NCBI GenBank assembly: GCA_902801325.1
Contig: CADCHQ010000005.1
Coordinates: 1 to 64,000, forward strand
Direction: 5' to 3'
DNA from: an uncultured Bacteroidales bacterium
Lineage (GTDB): Bacteria; Bacteroidota; Bacteroidia; Bacteroidales; Bacteroidaceae
DNA: 64,000 bases
The notes under the pieces were generated by a model. That model did no database searches. It was not told where the DNA came from and was given only the letters and a program-made list of their open reading frames with translations. This document shows, one piece after another, positions 10,301 through 19,900 of this stretch (positions within the stretch are counted from its first letter, which is position 1; every line of letters begins with the position of its first letter). A program made the translations under genes and the position numbers.

Positions 10301-11411
10301 CCACCCACATGTTTCCCACACCATTGGTGGCAATCTCACGAATTCGCTTGCTTGGCATTTCGGGAGTAAGGGAAGATGTCAGAACGTGAAAGTCGATGCT
10401 TCTTTTCGGCAGATAGTTTACGCCTCCGTACATCGTTCCCACCCAAAGGCCTCCTTCGCGATCCTGATAGCTGCAATAGATGATGTTGTCATTAAGCGAG
10501 GTCGGGTCAAGTTCGTTTGCCGTGAGATGGTTGACAACATTGAACTTGTCATTCATTACGAATAATCCATCGTAGGTGCCAATCCAGATCTTTCCTTCAT
10601 GATTATGGATTGTGCGTACGATTGTATGCCGGAGTTCTTCATTACTTACATCCAACAACTCGTGCGTCCTCAGGTTATACCGCAACACACCGCCCGTCTG
10701 TATCGCAAGAAGCAGGTTGTCGCCTATTTGGCAAAGCATGTTTATCTCCAGTCCTTCGAGTTTGTTCCCATGAACGTCCTCTTTAATGGGAATGAACTTA
10801 TCTTGTTGTCGATTATATCGTGCTATGCCTTTGTACCACGAGCAAGCCCACACTTCTCCGTTCTCGGTGACGGTTATCCAGGAGATGTTATGTTTGTCTT
10901 CGTAAGGTGCCCAGTCGTAGTGGTATAATTTCCCCTTGTGATACCTGAAAATGCCGTTTTCCGGTGCCAACATCCAGGTCTCTCCCAACTGGTCTTCCGT
11001 TATGCATGCTACCCAATTGTTAATAGACCGTCCGTCATCCGTCTTTTCTCCAAAGTAGGATATCCTCTCGGTCACATGGTCATAGCGATACACACCTGCG
11101 TCGGTGCCAATCCACAGTATCTTGTCTTGGTTTTCATACAAGGCGGATATGTTTTGGTTTCCGCGTTTTAGTTTGTTGTCATAGCATTTCTTTTGAATCA
11201 TGCTATGGCCGTCAAAGCGGTTCAGGCCATTCTTGGTTCCGAACCACATGAAACCGTAGTTGTCTTGGGCTATGCTCTTGACATTGCTCTGCGATAGCCC
11301 AATCTGGTCTCCGATGTGTAAGAAAGATAAATTGTCTCGCGCGACAACCTGAATGCTTGCAATGAAGAGTAAGGATGAAAGGACGGACAGGATGCGGAAT
11401 ATTCGTTTCAT
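7359..11411 (-). CDS. Hybrid two-component system sensor/regulator (HTCS) of the locus
   Basis: A 1350-residue one-protein two-component system, the usual regulator of Bacteroidetes glycan loci. A signal peptide is followed by a two-bladed-propeller sensor built of repeats such as MWFGTKNGLNRFDG and LWIGTDAGVYRYD (about 30-670), a Y_Y_Y domain (about 700-760), one membrane helix (about 775-800), HisKA with AHEIRTPLTL (His near 832), HATPase (LLNNALKYS, GGIGIGLPMS), a receiver domain (ILIVEDDEE; phospho-acceptor Asp in VISDIMMP near 1120), and an AraC-type HTH (about 1224-1335, ending with GFNSPSYFSKLF). The ATPase box reads SDGTRIPEE rather than a classic DxGxG, a variation common in this class. 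The sensor should bind an oligosaccharide in the periplasm and activate the flanking operons. It has its own promoter at 11438-11468. Confidence 0.95.
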   Translation of the reverse strand: MKRIFRILSVLSSLLFIASIQVVARDNLSFLHIGDQIGLSQSNVKSIAQDNYGFMWFGTKNGLNRFDGHSMIQKKCYDNKLKRGNQNISALYENQDKILWIGTDAGVYRYDHVTERISYFGEKTDDGRSINNWVACITEDQLGETWMLAPENGIFRYHKGKLYHYDWAPYEDKHNISWITVTENGEVWACSWYKGIARYNRQQDKFIPIKEDVHGNKLEGLEINMLCQIGDNLLLAIQTGGVLRYNLRTHELLDVSNEELRHTIVRTIHNHEGKIWIGTYDGLFVMNDKFNVVNHLTANELDPTSLNDNIIYCSYQDREGGLWVGTMYGGVNYLPKRSIDFHVLTSSLTPEMPSKRIREIATNGVGNMWVGTETAGFFNLEEATHHITVHHNPSAESTDVTLAVASDGGQTYLSYFKKGVEHISATGVRKFYKYSDLHLKGSSVYAIFVSREGELWVGTDGGVYKSKGGLTELKKVVEDIWCFDIMESMDGTFWITTMGSGVLHYNPKGNSIKRYEKHSDATNELSSNSVSSIMQDSKGRIWLSTDRGGLCRYNAENDDFTRFSIEEGLPDNVVYKILEDKTGNLWFGTNHGLVRFNPENKNIRVFTTTDGISGNEFNYKSAVIGSDGNFYFGTTEGITYFNPSQEQIISREFPIYLTRLSIFNHEVTIDSPNSSLKKSLLETNSISLPYDRSNISFDVALLNYSNFENCKYEYRLEPVDKEWLASGNRNFTISYANLAPGTYKLHLRAKTGLENDGYSTRDLIINIKSPWWQTIWAYLIYALLLIAAIWTWFIWYRNHKNEQLQEQKHLFEVEKEKELYENKVAFFTEIAHEIRTPLTLISGPLEIINRINIKDSALAHNLQIISSNVHRLMTLATQLLDFHRLGNQAMTLKLGIVDVGKLLQDTIERFEPTFGVRGKIITSRIEEGVFANIDKEAITKILSNLLNNALKYSNKETEIKLQKQADSFIISVTSDGTRIPEERSEDIFQPFTQLETKEKVFGGIGIGLPMSRSLASLHKGTLLLDQEQEKNCFVLTIPLNLPEEKIEDAVETPASAIITQDTEAAEAHNGNNILIVEDDEEILSFIKDQLQEGFNVLIARNGEEGLQMVRNNEIDLVISDIMMPVMDGFAMCKEIKADPEHSNVPVVFLTAKDDIESKVQGLRCGAESYIEKPFSMRYLQGQIESILENRYRERVAFSKRPYIPEKNRQVNQEDKELIDKIITIMNENLKDENFNVETLASMLYMSRSSLLRKIRALFNVSPIYFIRMFRLKRAAELIQDGRYRLGEICRMVGFNSPSYFSKLFALQFGMTPKDFEKEVNSKRDKAEVPFSLNLNEMFQNISTNEEDDKD

Positions 11412-11437
11412 AGTATGATTGTTTCCAAATGTTTCTG

Positions 11438-11468
11438 CAAAAATAGTAATTTTACGTCATGCGCACAA
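11438..11468 (-). promoter_or_regulatory. Promoter of the HTCS gene
   Basis: On the minus strand a TTG (11466-11468), a 20-base gap and TATTTTTG (11438-11445) form a standard Bacteroidetes promoter 27 bases before the start codon. The TTTACGTCA motif lies between the two boxes, so the regulator might act on its own gene. Confidence 0.65.
11451..11459 (+). promoter_or_regulatory. TTTACGTCA motif inside the HTCS promoter
   Basis: Exact copy of the 9-mer, lying between the -33 and -7 boxes of the sensor gene. That position could block or tune the gene's transcription. Confidence 0.45.
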
Positions 11469-11505
11469 GACACCATCCTCTTCTGTCGCTCCAATAAATG
11501 TAACA

Positions 11506-11514
11506 TTTGCGTCA
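11506..11514 (+). promoter_or_regulatory. TTTGCGTCA motif in the divergent spacer
   Basis: Second variant form (TTTGCGTCA) within the 473-base spacer between the divergent sensor and GH95 genes, 55 bases from the copy at 11451. A weaker relative (TGACGCA) is at 11794-11800, closer to the GH95 start. Confidence 0.4.
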
Positions 11515-11681
11515 AAACGCGAATTACTGGGCAAAGATTCAATAAAAAGAGTGAGGAAGAGTATAAACGAAATGCCAAAGCCCCTCGATCGTGCAGATGA
11601 AAAAGAACGGAAAAGTCGGTGTGAGTTTTTTATAGAATGATGCTATATCCCTCTAATAATGCATGAATGAAAAGGATATTA

Positions 11682-11722
11682 GGTTCGATGCATCGCGAAC
11701 CCTTGTTCGAGGCGCCTCGAAC
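11682..11722. promoter_or_regulatory. Two adjacent near-perfect palindromes upstream of GH95
   Basis: GGTTCGATGCATCGCGAACC (11682-11701, palindromic apart from one extra base) and GTTCGAGGCGCCTCGAAC (11705-11722, perfect over 18 bases) stand three bases apart. They share the half-site GTTCGA. No T-run follows, so they look more like protein-binding sites or a cruciform than a terminator. The rest of the 11412-11884 spacer holds the promoters and TTTRCGTCA motifs listed here and no gene. Confidence 0.45.
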
Positions 11723-11852
11723 TATAGGTTCAAATCCAGAAGACCTAAGGTTCTCTCTTCACGCTCCCTTGAAAACGTTCGTTTTAGCCTATTTGACGCA
11801 TTTCTTCTATTTTTAGGTGGGTATGCTTGCCCATACCTATACATATAATCTA

Positions 11853-11860
11853 TAATTTTG
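11853..11860 (+). promoter_or_regulatory. -7 box of the GH95 gene
   Basis: TAATTTTG, 24 bases before the GH95 start. A TTG at 11827-11829 is 23 bases upstream, slightly farther than usual, so the -33 assignment is weak. Confidence 0.5.
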
Positions 11861-11884
11861 CATCAACAAACTACGTGACACGCA

Positions 11885-14263
11885 ATGAAAAACAAACTAC
11901 TTCTCTTGACATTGGCTTTAACAGCATCCCTCTGTTCGTTCTCTCAAAGTATGTGGTATGATAGGCCCGCTGACGAATGGATGAAGGCTCTCCCCATTGG
12001 AAACGGTCGATTGGGCGCAATGGTCTATGGAGGTGTGTTCGCAGAAACGGTTGCCTTGAATGAGAGTTCCGTGTGGAGTGGTGGAACGAACGCGAAGTGC
12101 AACAGACCCTTTGGACATGAGCGTCTGGATTCGTTGCGACAAATGTTCTTCGACGGAAAGATAGCCGAAGGAAATAGCATCGCTTGGCATAATCTGATTG
12201 GAGATGAACAGGATTTCGGCTCTCATGTTCCTCTTGGCGATGTGGAAATCAAGTTTCTGTACCCATCTATTCAGGGATATGACGATTACAGACGCGAACT
12301 CGACCTTCGAAACGGGCAAGTTCGGGTGGATTATTCTATAAATAATATAAGGTACACGCGCGAGTATGTTTGCAGTCATCCTCAACAGGTGATGGTGGCA
12401 CACTATAGCGCAAGCAAGGATCATGCTATAAGTTTCGACCTTGGCGTGAAATCCTTGCGTGAGGAATCGACAGTTAGTTTTAGGGTTAATAGTTTGTTTT
12501 TTTCAGGGAAGGCATCACAAGCCGGACGCACGGACAAAGGCGTTCGGTTTGTGGCTCACCTGAAAGTGATGGCACAAGGTGGCAAAGTAGCGGTTGAGAA
12601 CAATAAACTTACTGTCCGAGATGCTAACGACGTGACCATTTATGCAGATGTGAGAACGGATTACAATAATGCTGATTACCAGAAACTGTGTGAGGAAACT
12701 GTAGAAAAGGCTTCCCTATCTTCTTTCACGGACATCCGGAAAGCCCATGAGGCAGATTATGCTCCTCTGTTCGACAGAGTATCGCTCTCACTCGGTAAGG
12801 CCTCGGAAAAAACGAAGCAACCCACCGACAAACGATGGATGGCAGTTAAGCATGGTGGCGATGACCCCGACCTGCAATCCCTCTTCTTCCAATATGGCAG
12901 GTATCTTACGATTATCTCTTCACGAGAAGATTCTCCCTTGCCCATAGCCCTGCAAGGATTCTTCAACGACAATCTGGCTTGCAACATGGGTTGGAACAAC
13001 GATTATCACCTAGACATCAACACCCAGCAGAATTACTGGCTATCAAATGTTGGAAACTTGGCGGAATGCAACAAACCGTTGTTTAAATACATAGATTTCC
13101 TTGCAAAAGCTGGCCAGGAAACAGCAAAAGTTGTTTATGGGTGTCAAGGATGGACTGCACACACAACGGCAAACATATGGGGGTTCACTGCACCCAGCGG
13201 TTGCATAGCATGGGGCTTGTTCCCGACCGCAGGAAGTTGGATGGCAACTCATTTGTGGACAGAATGGGAGTATACTCACGACTTAGATTTCCTGCGACAG
13301 ACGGCGTATCCTTTGCTGAAGGGAAATGCACGGTTCCTGCTTGACTATATGTGCGTAGATCCCAACACTGGATATTTGGTAACGGGACCAAGCATTTCAC
13401 CAGAGAACTCCTTTGGCTATCAGGGTCAAACGCATAGCGCATGCATGATGCCGACGGTTGATTTGGTTCTTGCTCGTGAAATCTTCCAAGATTGCCTCAG
13501 CAGTACGGAATTGTTGCATGTTGATGCTGCATTTGCCGATACCCTGCGTAATGCTTTAGCCATTCTGCCTCCTTTGCGCGTTAACAAGTATGGAGGCCTT
13601 CGTGAGTGGATGGATGATTACGATGACGTGAATGTCAACCATCGACACACCAGTCACTTGCTTGCCTTGTACCCTTATAATCAGATAACTACGCAATACA
13701 CGCCTGAATTGGCGAAGGCGGCTTATAACACGATGGAACGCCGGCTTACGGCCGATGGATGGGAAGATACGGAATGGAGTCGTGCTTGGGCCGTATGTAA
13801 TTTTGCAAGACTTCGTTGTAGCGAGGAGGCTTATCAGAGTGTAAATCAACTGATAGGTACACTTTCACGCGAAAATCTATTTACAATATCCCCTAAGGGA
13901 ATTGCAGGAGCACCATGGGATATCTTCGCAATTGACGGGAATATGGCAGGTGCTGCCGGTATTGCAGAAATGCTCGTTCAATCCCATGCGGGTTACATAG
14001 AATTCCTTCCTTCTCTGCCGACTGAATGGAACGAAGGTCAGTTCTCAGGCCTTTGCGTGAGGGGAGGTGCTGAAGTTTCCGCTAAGTGGTCGTCGGGCAA
14101 AGTCATAAGTGCCAGTTTGAAAGCTATGAATAACGGTGAATTCAAAATTAAGGTTCCCGATGGCGTGAAAAAGATAAAAGTCAACGGCAAAACAGTGAAG
14201 GGATACGCGGGGGATATCCTCGAAACACATCTTGAGAAAGGTGATATCGTTGAGTTTAAGTAA
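11885..14263 (+). CDS. GH95 alpha-L-fucosidase / alpha-L-galactosidase, secreted
   Basis: A 792-residue secreted GH95 enzyme. The family inverts alpha-1,2-L-fucosidic bonds, and some members prefer alpha-L-galactose. A signal peptide ends near CSFSQS. The N-terminal domain has PADEWMKALPIGNGRLGAMV and NESSVWSGG. The (alpha/alpha)6 barrel has DYHLDINTQQNYW (about 375-387, the Asn pair of the family), REWMDDYDDV with the likely acid Glu near 573, and NHRHTSHLLALYP. Length is typical. It stands alone between the sensor and the SusC/SusD operon, with its own -7 box. It implies a substrate capped by L-fucose or L-galactose, as in plant cell-wall or mucin-type glycans. Confidence 0.92.
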   Translation: MKNKLLLLTLALTASLCSFSQSMWYDRPADEWMKALPIGNGRLGAMVYGGVFAETVALNESSVWSGGTNAKCNRPFGHERLDSLRQMFFDGKIAEGNSIAWHNLIGDEQDFGSHVPLGDVEIKFLYPSIQGYDDYRRELDLRNGQVRVDYSINNIRYTREYVCSHPQQVMVAHYSASKDHAISFDLGVKSLREESTVSFRVNSLFFSGKASQAGRTDKGVRFVAHLKVMAQGGKVAVENNKLTVRDANDVTIYADVRTDYNNADYQKLCEETVEKASLSSFTDIRKAHEADYAPLFDRVSLSLGKASEKTKQPTDKRWMAVKHGGDDPDLQSLFFQYGRYLTIISSREDSPLPIALQGFFNDNLACNMGWNNDYHLDINTQQNYWLSNVGNLAECNKPLFKYIDFLAKAGQETAKVVYGCQGWTAHTTANIWGFTAPSGCIAWGLFPTAGSWMATHLWTEWEYTHDLDFLRQTAYPLLKGNARFLLDYMCVDPNTGYLVTGPSISPENSFGYQGQTHSACMMPTVDLVLAREIFQDCLSSTELLHVDAAFADTLRNALAILPPLRVNKYGGLREWMDDYDDVNVNHRHTSHLLALYPYNQITTQYTPELAKAAYNTMERRLTADGWEDTEWSRAWAVCNFARLRCSEEAYQSVNQLIGTLSRENLFTISPKGIAGAPWDIFAIDGNMAGAAGIAEMLVQSHAGYIEFLPSLPTEWNEGQFSGLCVRGGAEVSAKWSSGKVISASLKAMNNGEFKIKVPDGVKKIKVNGKTVKGYAGDILETHLEKGDIVEFK

Positions 14264-14277
14264 GTTATTATGGCATG

Positions 14278-14286
14278 TGACGTAAA
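14278..14286 (-). promoter_or_regulatory. TTTACGTCA motif upstream of the SusC/SusD operon
   Basis: Inverted exact copy of the 9-mer, 27 bases upstream of the -33 box of the long operon. That is a usual place for an activator site. Confidence 0.5.
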
Positions 14287-14313
14287 ACTTTCATTTTTTG
14301 AATGAAATGAAAC

Positions 14314-14343
14314 TTGAATATATGTATATATATCTTAATTTTG
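14314..14343 (+). promoter_or_regulatory. Promoter of the FAS1-SusC-SusD operon
   Basis: TTG (14314-14316), 19-base gap, TAATTTTG (14336-14343), 29 bases before the first start codon: a good Bacteroidetes promoter. It should drive 14373 to at least 30024. Confidence 0.7.
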
Positions 14344-14372
14344 CAAAAATTAAAAATCTAAATATCAGCTAA

Positions 14373-16982
14373 ATGAAAAGCATAAGAAAATTCACCTTGT
14401 TGAAATTGGGGGTGACTTTCACGTGCCTCCTGTTGGCGTCTTGCAACGATGGTTATGTCTATAACGACGAAGAACCAGACTGGTTGGGCGACAATGTTTA
14501 TGACTATCTCAGTATTAAGGGGAACTATACCACTTATCTGGCTCTGGTTGATGCACTTGACCAGAAAGAGGTCCTGAAGCGAACTGGAAGCAAGACCCTT
14601 TTCCCTGCCAACGACGAGGCATTTGCTGCGTTCCTCTCCCCACGAGGCATTAGCGGAAAGGGGCAGGAGGCTGTTGCCCAGATGACGCCTTCGATGAAGC
14701 ATTACCTTTTCAATGCGTCGATGCTGAACATGGCATATCTCGACAATATGCTTAGCAATGTTTCGGCAACGGACAACCAGACGGGTGAAGGGCAGGCCGT
14801 TCGTCGCCAGTCGGCATATTCTTTTATGGATAGTGTGGTATATGTGCCTGTAGCTTCTGTTCCGGGTAACCGTTTCTGGGATCGTTTCCGTGAGGATGAT
14901 CGTGGAATCTATCTGGCAGACAACAATGCTCGTTATTCCATTTACTACACTCCCGAATTCTTTGCAACTGCCGCTTTGACGGAGAAAGACTGGAGCATCC
15001 TGTCGAATGGCAATAACAAGACGCCTTATCCGGTAAAAGATGCATACGTGAACAACTCTTTGCTGCTTCGCGAGAATATGAACACCACCTGTAAGAATGG
15101 TTACATCCACTTTGCTGAAGATGTGGTTGTACCCTTGCAGAATATGGCGGAATGTATAGAAAACAACGGTGAAACCGCCACTTTTGCGTATCTGATGGAT
15201 AAGTTCTGTGCGCCTTATTACATTGCTTCAACAGATCAGGCTGTGAAGGCTTATTATGAGGATGGAAAGTTCAATGACACGGTGTTCGTTCGCCGTTTCT
15301 TCAATGATACGGATTGCAGGGTCGACCCCACGGGAACCTTGGATGTGGTGAACAACTATGGAAGTCTTTATTATGACCCCTCTGATAACCATTGGCAAAG
15401 TGAAACCGATATGGGTGCAATGTTTGTTCCTACGGATGAGGCTTTGAATAATTACTGGGAAGGAAGACGAGGCAAATTCTTGCGTGACCAATATGCATCA
15501 TGGGATGATGTGCCCACCGATGTTCTGGCTCTGTTCATCAAGAACCATCAGCGCCGTTCGATGTTGAGTTCTCTTCCCCATTCGTGGGATATCATGACCG
15601 ACGAGAGCAGCTTTGACATGAAAATGAAGGAAGAGAACATTCACAAAGTTTACACCACTTGTAACGGACTGGTATTTGTGACGAAAGAGGTTTCTCCTCC
15701 CATTGATTACCAATGTGTTTATGCACCGACTTTGGTATCCGACAGCACAACTGTGATGCGCAATGCCATTCAGGACGACAATCTGCTGTTCTACCTGTAT
15801 CTTAGGTCAATGGAAAACCAGTATAACTTGATTGTTCCCACCGATGCTGCAATGAAGTGCTATCGCGAACCCATTTCGTGGGCAATTTGGGCAAACACAG
15901 GTGTTGACAATCGTGAAATATGGTCGTTCCGCATCAATAACGGTCGTCCGGTTGTAGATGTCTATGCAGTCAAGGAAGATGGCACTCCTGGCGTACGAAA
16001 GAATACTTTGGACGGAAGTTCCAGTTCAGATGCTCTCACAAAGATTCGGAACAGACTGAATGACCTGCTCGACATACATATTATCGTTGCTGACAACGAA
16101 TCGGAAGTGCTTTCCGGCTTTATGGACAGTGGTAATATGCAATACGGATTGAGCAAAGGAGGCACCATTGTTCATGTCGATGGCGAAGGTGCATCAATAA
16201 AGCTTGCTGGTGGTGGTGACCTTGAACAAGGTTTTGATCCTGCTGAGATAATAAGCCTGCCGAATGGAGACAAAGGCATCTACGAAACCGACAACGGTCA
16301 CACCTTCTTCGTAAATCATATTATAAACGATCCATACAAGAGCGTCTATACCGTTTTACAGGAGAAGGAAGAATACGAAGCTTTCTTTAACCTTTGTGTT
16401 GGTGAGTCCTCCGTGTTCAGTGCTTTGCAAGAAGAAAAAGACATAGAACCCATATTCGACCAGCAACAAGGAACGAATACAACAGGTGTTGGTCCTATTG
16501 TAACTTCATTCAATAATTTCCGATACACAGTTCTTGTTCCTACGGCTGAGGCTATTGATAGGGCTTTCAAACAAGATCCCAACCTTTGGACATGGGAAAG
16601 AATAGATGCAGAGCCTGATTATGCCGTCAAAAAGGCTAAGACTAAATATCTTCTCAACTTCATTCGCTGCCATTTCATCGATGGAATAGTACCCATCGCA
16701 GGGACGAATATAAATAATCGCGAATATGAGACAGCGGCTCGTGACGAGAACAATCATTTTGTTCGTGTTAAACTTACTACTACGGGCAGTGATTTAACCG
16801 TTACAACGGAGGATGGCAAACAGGAAACTCATGCCATTACATCGGATGCTTCCTTATATAATGTAATGACGCGTGACTTTATCGTGAACAATAGTGATTA
16901 CGCTAAAGCCACCCAGATTTCTGCCTCATCCCGAGCTGTTTTGCATGTTGTAGATAATGCCCTTAATTATCAGAAAAAATAA
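14373..16982 (+). CDS. FAS1 (fasciclin) multi-domain lipoprotein
   Basis: An 869-residue lipoprotein with a lipobox LLASC (Cys 24) followed by an acidic stretch, suggesting outer-membrane surface display. FAS1 signature segments recur at about residues 74 (TLFPANDEAFAAF), 349 (MFVPTDEALNNYW), 486 (LIVPTDAAMKCYR) and 720 (VLVPTAEAIDRAF), so up to four fasciclin modules are present. FAS1 domains mediate adhesion or carbohydrate and protein contacts; no enzyme motif is seen. It is the first gene of the SusC/SusD operon, with nine bases before SusC, so it is probably a surface accessory to the glycan importer. Its exact role is not known. Confidence 0.8.
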   Translation: MKSIRKFTLLKLGVTFTCLLLASCNDGYVYNDEEPDWLGDNVYDYLSIKGNYTTYLALVDALDQKEVLKRTGSKTLFPANDEAFAAFLSPRGISGKGQEAVAQMTPSMKHYLFNASMLNMAYLDNMLSNVSATDNQTGEGQAVRRQSAYSFMDSVVYVPVASVPGNRFWDRFREDDRGIYLADNNARYSIYYTPEFFATAALTEKDWSILSNGNNKTPYPVKDAYVNNSLLLRENMNTTCKNGYIHFAEDVVVPLQNMAECIENNGETATFAYLMDKFCAPYYIASTDQAVKAYYEDGKFNDTVFVRRFFNDTDCRVDPTGTLDVVNNYGSLYYDPSDNHWQSETDMGAMFVPTDEALNNYWEGRRGKFLRDQYASWDDVPTDVLALFIKNHQRRSMLSSLPHSWDIMTDESSFDMKMKEENIHKVYTTCNGLVFVTKEVSPPIDYQCVYAPTLVSDSTTVMRNAIQDDNLLFYLYLRSMENQYNLIVPTDAAMKCYREPISWAIWANTGVDNREIWSFRINNGRPVVDVYAVKEDGTPGVRKNTLDGSSSSDALTKIRNRLNDLLDIHIIVADNESEVLSGFMDSGNMQYGLSKGGTIVHVDGEGASIKLAGGGDLEQGFDPAEIISLPNGDKGIYETDNGHTFFVNHIINDPYKSVYTVLQEKEEYEAFFNLCVGESSVFSALQEEKDIEPIFDQQQGTNTTGVGPIVTSFNNFRYTVLVPTAEAIDRAFKQDPNLWTWERIDAEPDYAVKKAKTKYLLNFIRCHFIDGIVPIAGTNINNREYETAARDENNHFVRVKLTTTGSDLTVTTEDGKQETHAITSDASLYNVMTRDFIVNNSDYAKATQISASSRAVLHVVDNALNYQKK

Positions 16983-16990
16983 AGAAAGTC

Positions 16991-19900
16991 ATGGGAAACA
17001 AACTAAAAGCGATTTGGACAATAGTTCTTTTGTGTTTTGCCATGACGGCATATGCACAAAGCAATGTAATCATTACAGGTAGAGTCTGGTCGGAGGACGA
17101 ACCGGAAGGCCTGATTAAAGCTTCTATTACAGAAATCGACGGAACGGGGCGTATCTATTCGGCGGCTGTGACGGACTTTAATGGAAACTTTTCTCTGCTG
17201 GTAAAAAACACTCAGCATAAGCTCTCAATTAGCTACATCTCCTGTGAAAAACAGATATTAAGCATTGGCAATAGGCGCCGGTTTGATATTCAAATGAAGG
17301 AAAAGGGCCAGTTGCAAGAACTTGTCGTAAGGGGTTCACGAATGACTTCGGGCGGTGGCTTGAATGTTCCCGAACGGGAGTTCTCCGGAGCTATGCAAAG
17401 GTTCAATACAAAAGAGTTGGAGGGCGTTTCTGTTGCAAGCATTGATGACGCACTTCAGGGACGCATTGCAGGTCTTGACATCGTGGCTAATAGCGGAGAC
17501 TTGGGAAGTGGCACAAAGATGCGTGTTCGCGGTGTAACTAGTATCAATAGCAACAATGAGCCCTTGATTCTGTTGAATGATGTTCCCTTTGAAAGCAATA
17601 TCGACTCGAATTTTGATTTTGCAACAGCCGATACGGAACAATTTGCTTCTTTGCTTTGTATTAGTCCCGATGATATTGAAGAAATCACGGTTCTGAAAGA
17701 TGGCGCTGCAGCGGCTATTTGGGGAGCTCGTGGTGCAAATGGTGTTATCAACATTACAACAAAGAAAGGTGTTACAGGTCCAACGCGTATCAGCTATTCT
17801 TACCGTTTAAGCGGTTCGTATCAACCTCGAGGAACAAAGTTGCTGAATGGTGATGATTATACCATGCTGATGAAACAGGCATATTTCAATCGCAACCAAG
17901 AAGATTGTAACATTCCTGAATACAGTTATGACAGAAGTCCTTTCGTTAATGCCTACGGCACAGCAACCGATTATGAGAACTTCAATGATAACACAGACTG
18001 GGTCAAGGAGGTCACAAAGTATGGTTGGACGCATGACCATAACTTCAGTGTAAGCGGCGGTGGTGATAAAGCGAAATTCCGTGCTTCTTTGGGATATTAC
18101 GACCAAACGGGAACCATTATTGGTCAGCATTTGTCGCGTTTCAACACGCGCATGAACTTGGAGTATTTTGTTTCAAGTCGACTGAAGTTTGATGCAGAAT
18201 TTGCCCTGACTTATACGGATAATGATAAGACCTATTATGATGGATCTGACGATGGCTTGTTGTCTATTGCATACAAGAAAATGCCTAATGTAAGTATTTA
18301 CCGCCAGGATGTAAATGGACGTGATACGAAAGAATTCTTTAATATCAGTCAGGCTTCTCAGCTCAATAGCGATCAAAAGAATCTGCGTAATCCCATTGCA
18401 TTGGCTAAGTTGGCAAGTTATGATCAGTCGAGTATGCGCATAATGCCAATCCTGCGCCTTCAATATGATCTCATTGAACCTACAAGTGAACAGAAGCTTC
18501 GCTATCAGGGTTATGTGAAGTTTGACTCGGAAAATGTGAAGGACAACAAGTTCTTGCCTACAGAGTTGACGAGTGCTGCATGGAATAGTAGTAACGTCAA
18601 TAAGAGTTACAACAAAGAGTCAGAGGCCATGACCATATACACAGACCACAACATTACTTGGCAACCCAAACTGGGAGAAGACCATTCTTTGCTGTTGTAT
18701 GGTTCGTGGCAAATGGATATGTCGCATAGTAAATATCAGGAGTTCGAAAAGTATGGTATCCCCTCGACTTCTGGGACAGACATAAATATGGATGGTCATA
18801 TCAATGCCTTCTACAGTTCGAAAAATGAAGGCCGAAATATGGCATTTCTGTTACGCGGACACTATTTCCTCATGGATCGTTATGTCTTTGATGTAACGGC
18901 ACGCTGGGATGGAAGCAGTCGCTTTGGTTCAAACAATCGGTGGGGTTTCTTCCCGGCAGTAAGTGGTAAGTGGCTCATCACAAGTGAGAAATGGATGAGT
19001 GCGACCAAGAGTTGGTTGTCGGAACTGGCTCTGCGATTGGGTTGGGGTGTGACAGGAAACCGTCCCGATTATGAATATCTGCATTTTAGTCGCTACAATA
19101 ACTTTGGTACAGGCTACATTGATTTGCCCGCTATCAAACCAAGTAGTCTCCAATTAAGTGACTTGAAATGGGAACGTTCTTCCAGTTATAACTTGGGTGT
19201 TGATGTTAGTCTGGCAAACTATAAGTATAGGTTAGTTGCTAACATCTATCACAGACGCACAGAGAACTTGCTTTTCAGCAATCAGCGCATTCCTTCAAGT
19301 ACCGGATTCAGTAGTCTCAGATATATAAACGCTGGTACGATGGACAATAACGGATGGGAATTGGAATTCAGTACGCAGAATATGGTGCAACGCAACGACT
19401 GGAAACTGGATGTAAGCCTGAACCTTTCGAACTATCGAAATACAATTAAGGAACTTGATGAGAATGTGTTGAATAGCTATAATGCGGACTTCAGTTTCAA
19501 TAATGGTGCGTATCTGACTCGATTGCAAATTGAGAATTCATTCGGTTCCATCTATGGATTCCGTTACAAGGGAGTATATCAATACGATACTTACCAACCT
19601 AATAATCCTATGGCATCATGTCCTATCGTTCGTGACGATAACAAAAAGGCTGTATTCGACAGTTTTGGAAACACAGTCCCCATGTACTTTGCTTATGGCA
19701 CGACTTCTGCTTACAGGTTCCGTGGTGGTGACGCTATCTATGAGGATGTTAATGGTGATGGAACCATCGATGAACTAGATATCGTATATCTTGGTAATTC
19801 CAACCCCAAGTTAGATGGCGGTTTTGGTGCAACGGTAAAGTATAAAAGATTCAGTCTGAATCTGTTCTTTAATTTCCGTCTGGGTAGTAAGGTTATAAAC

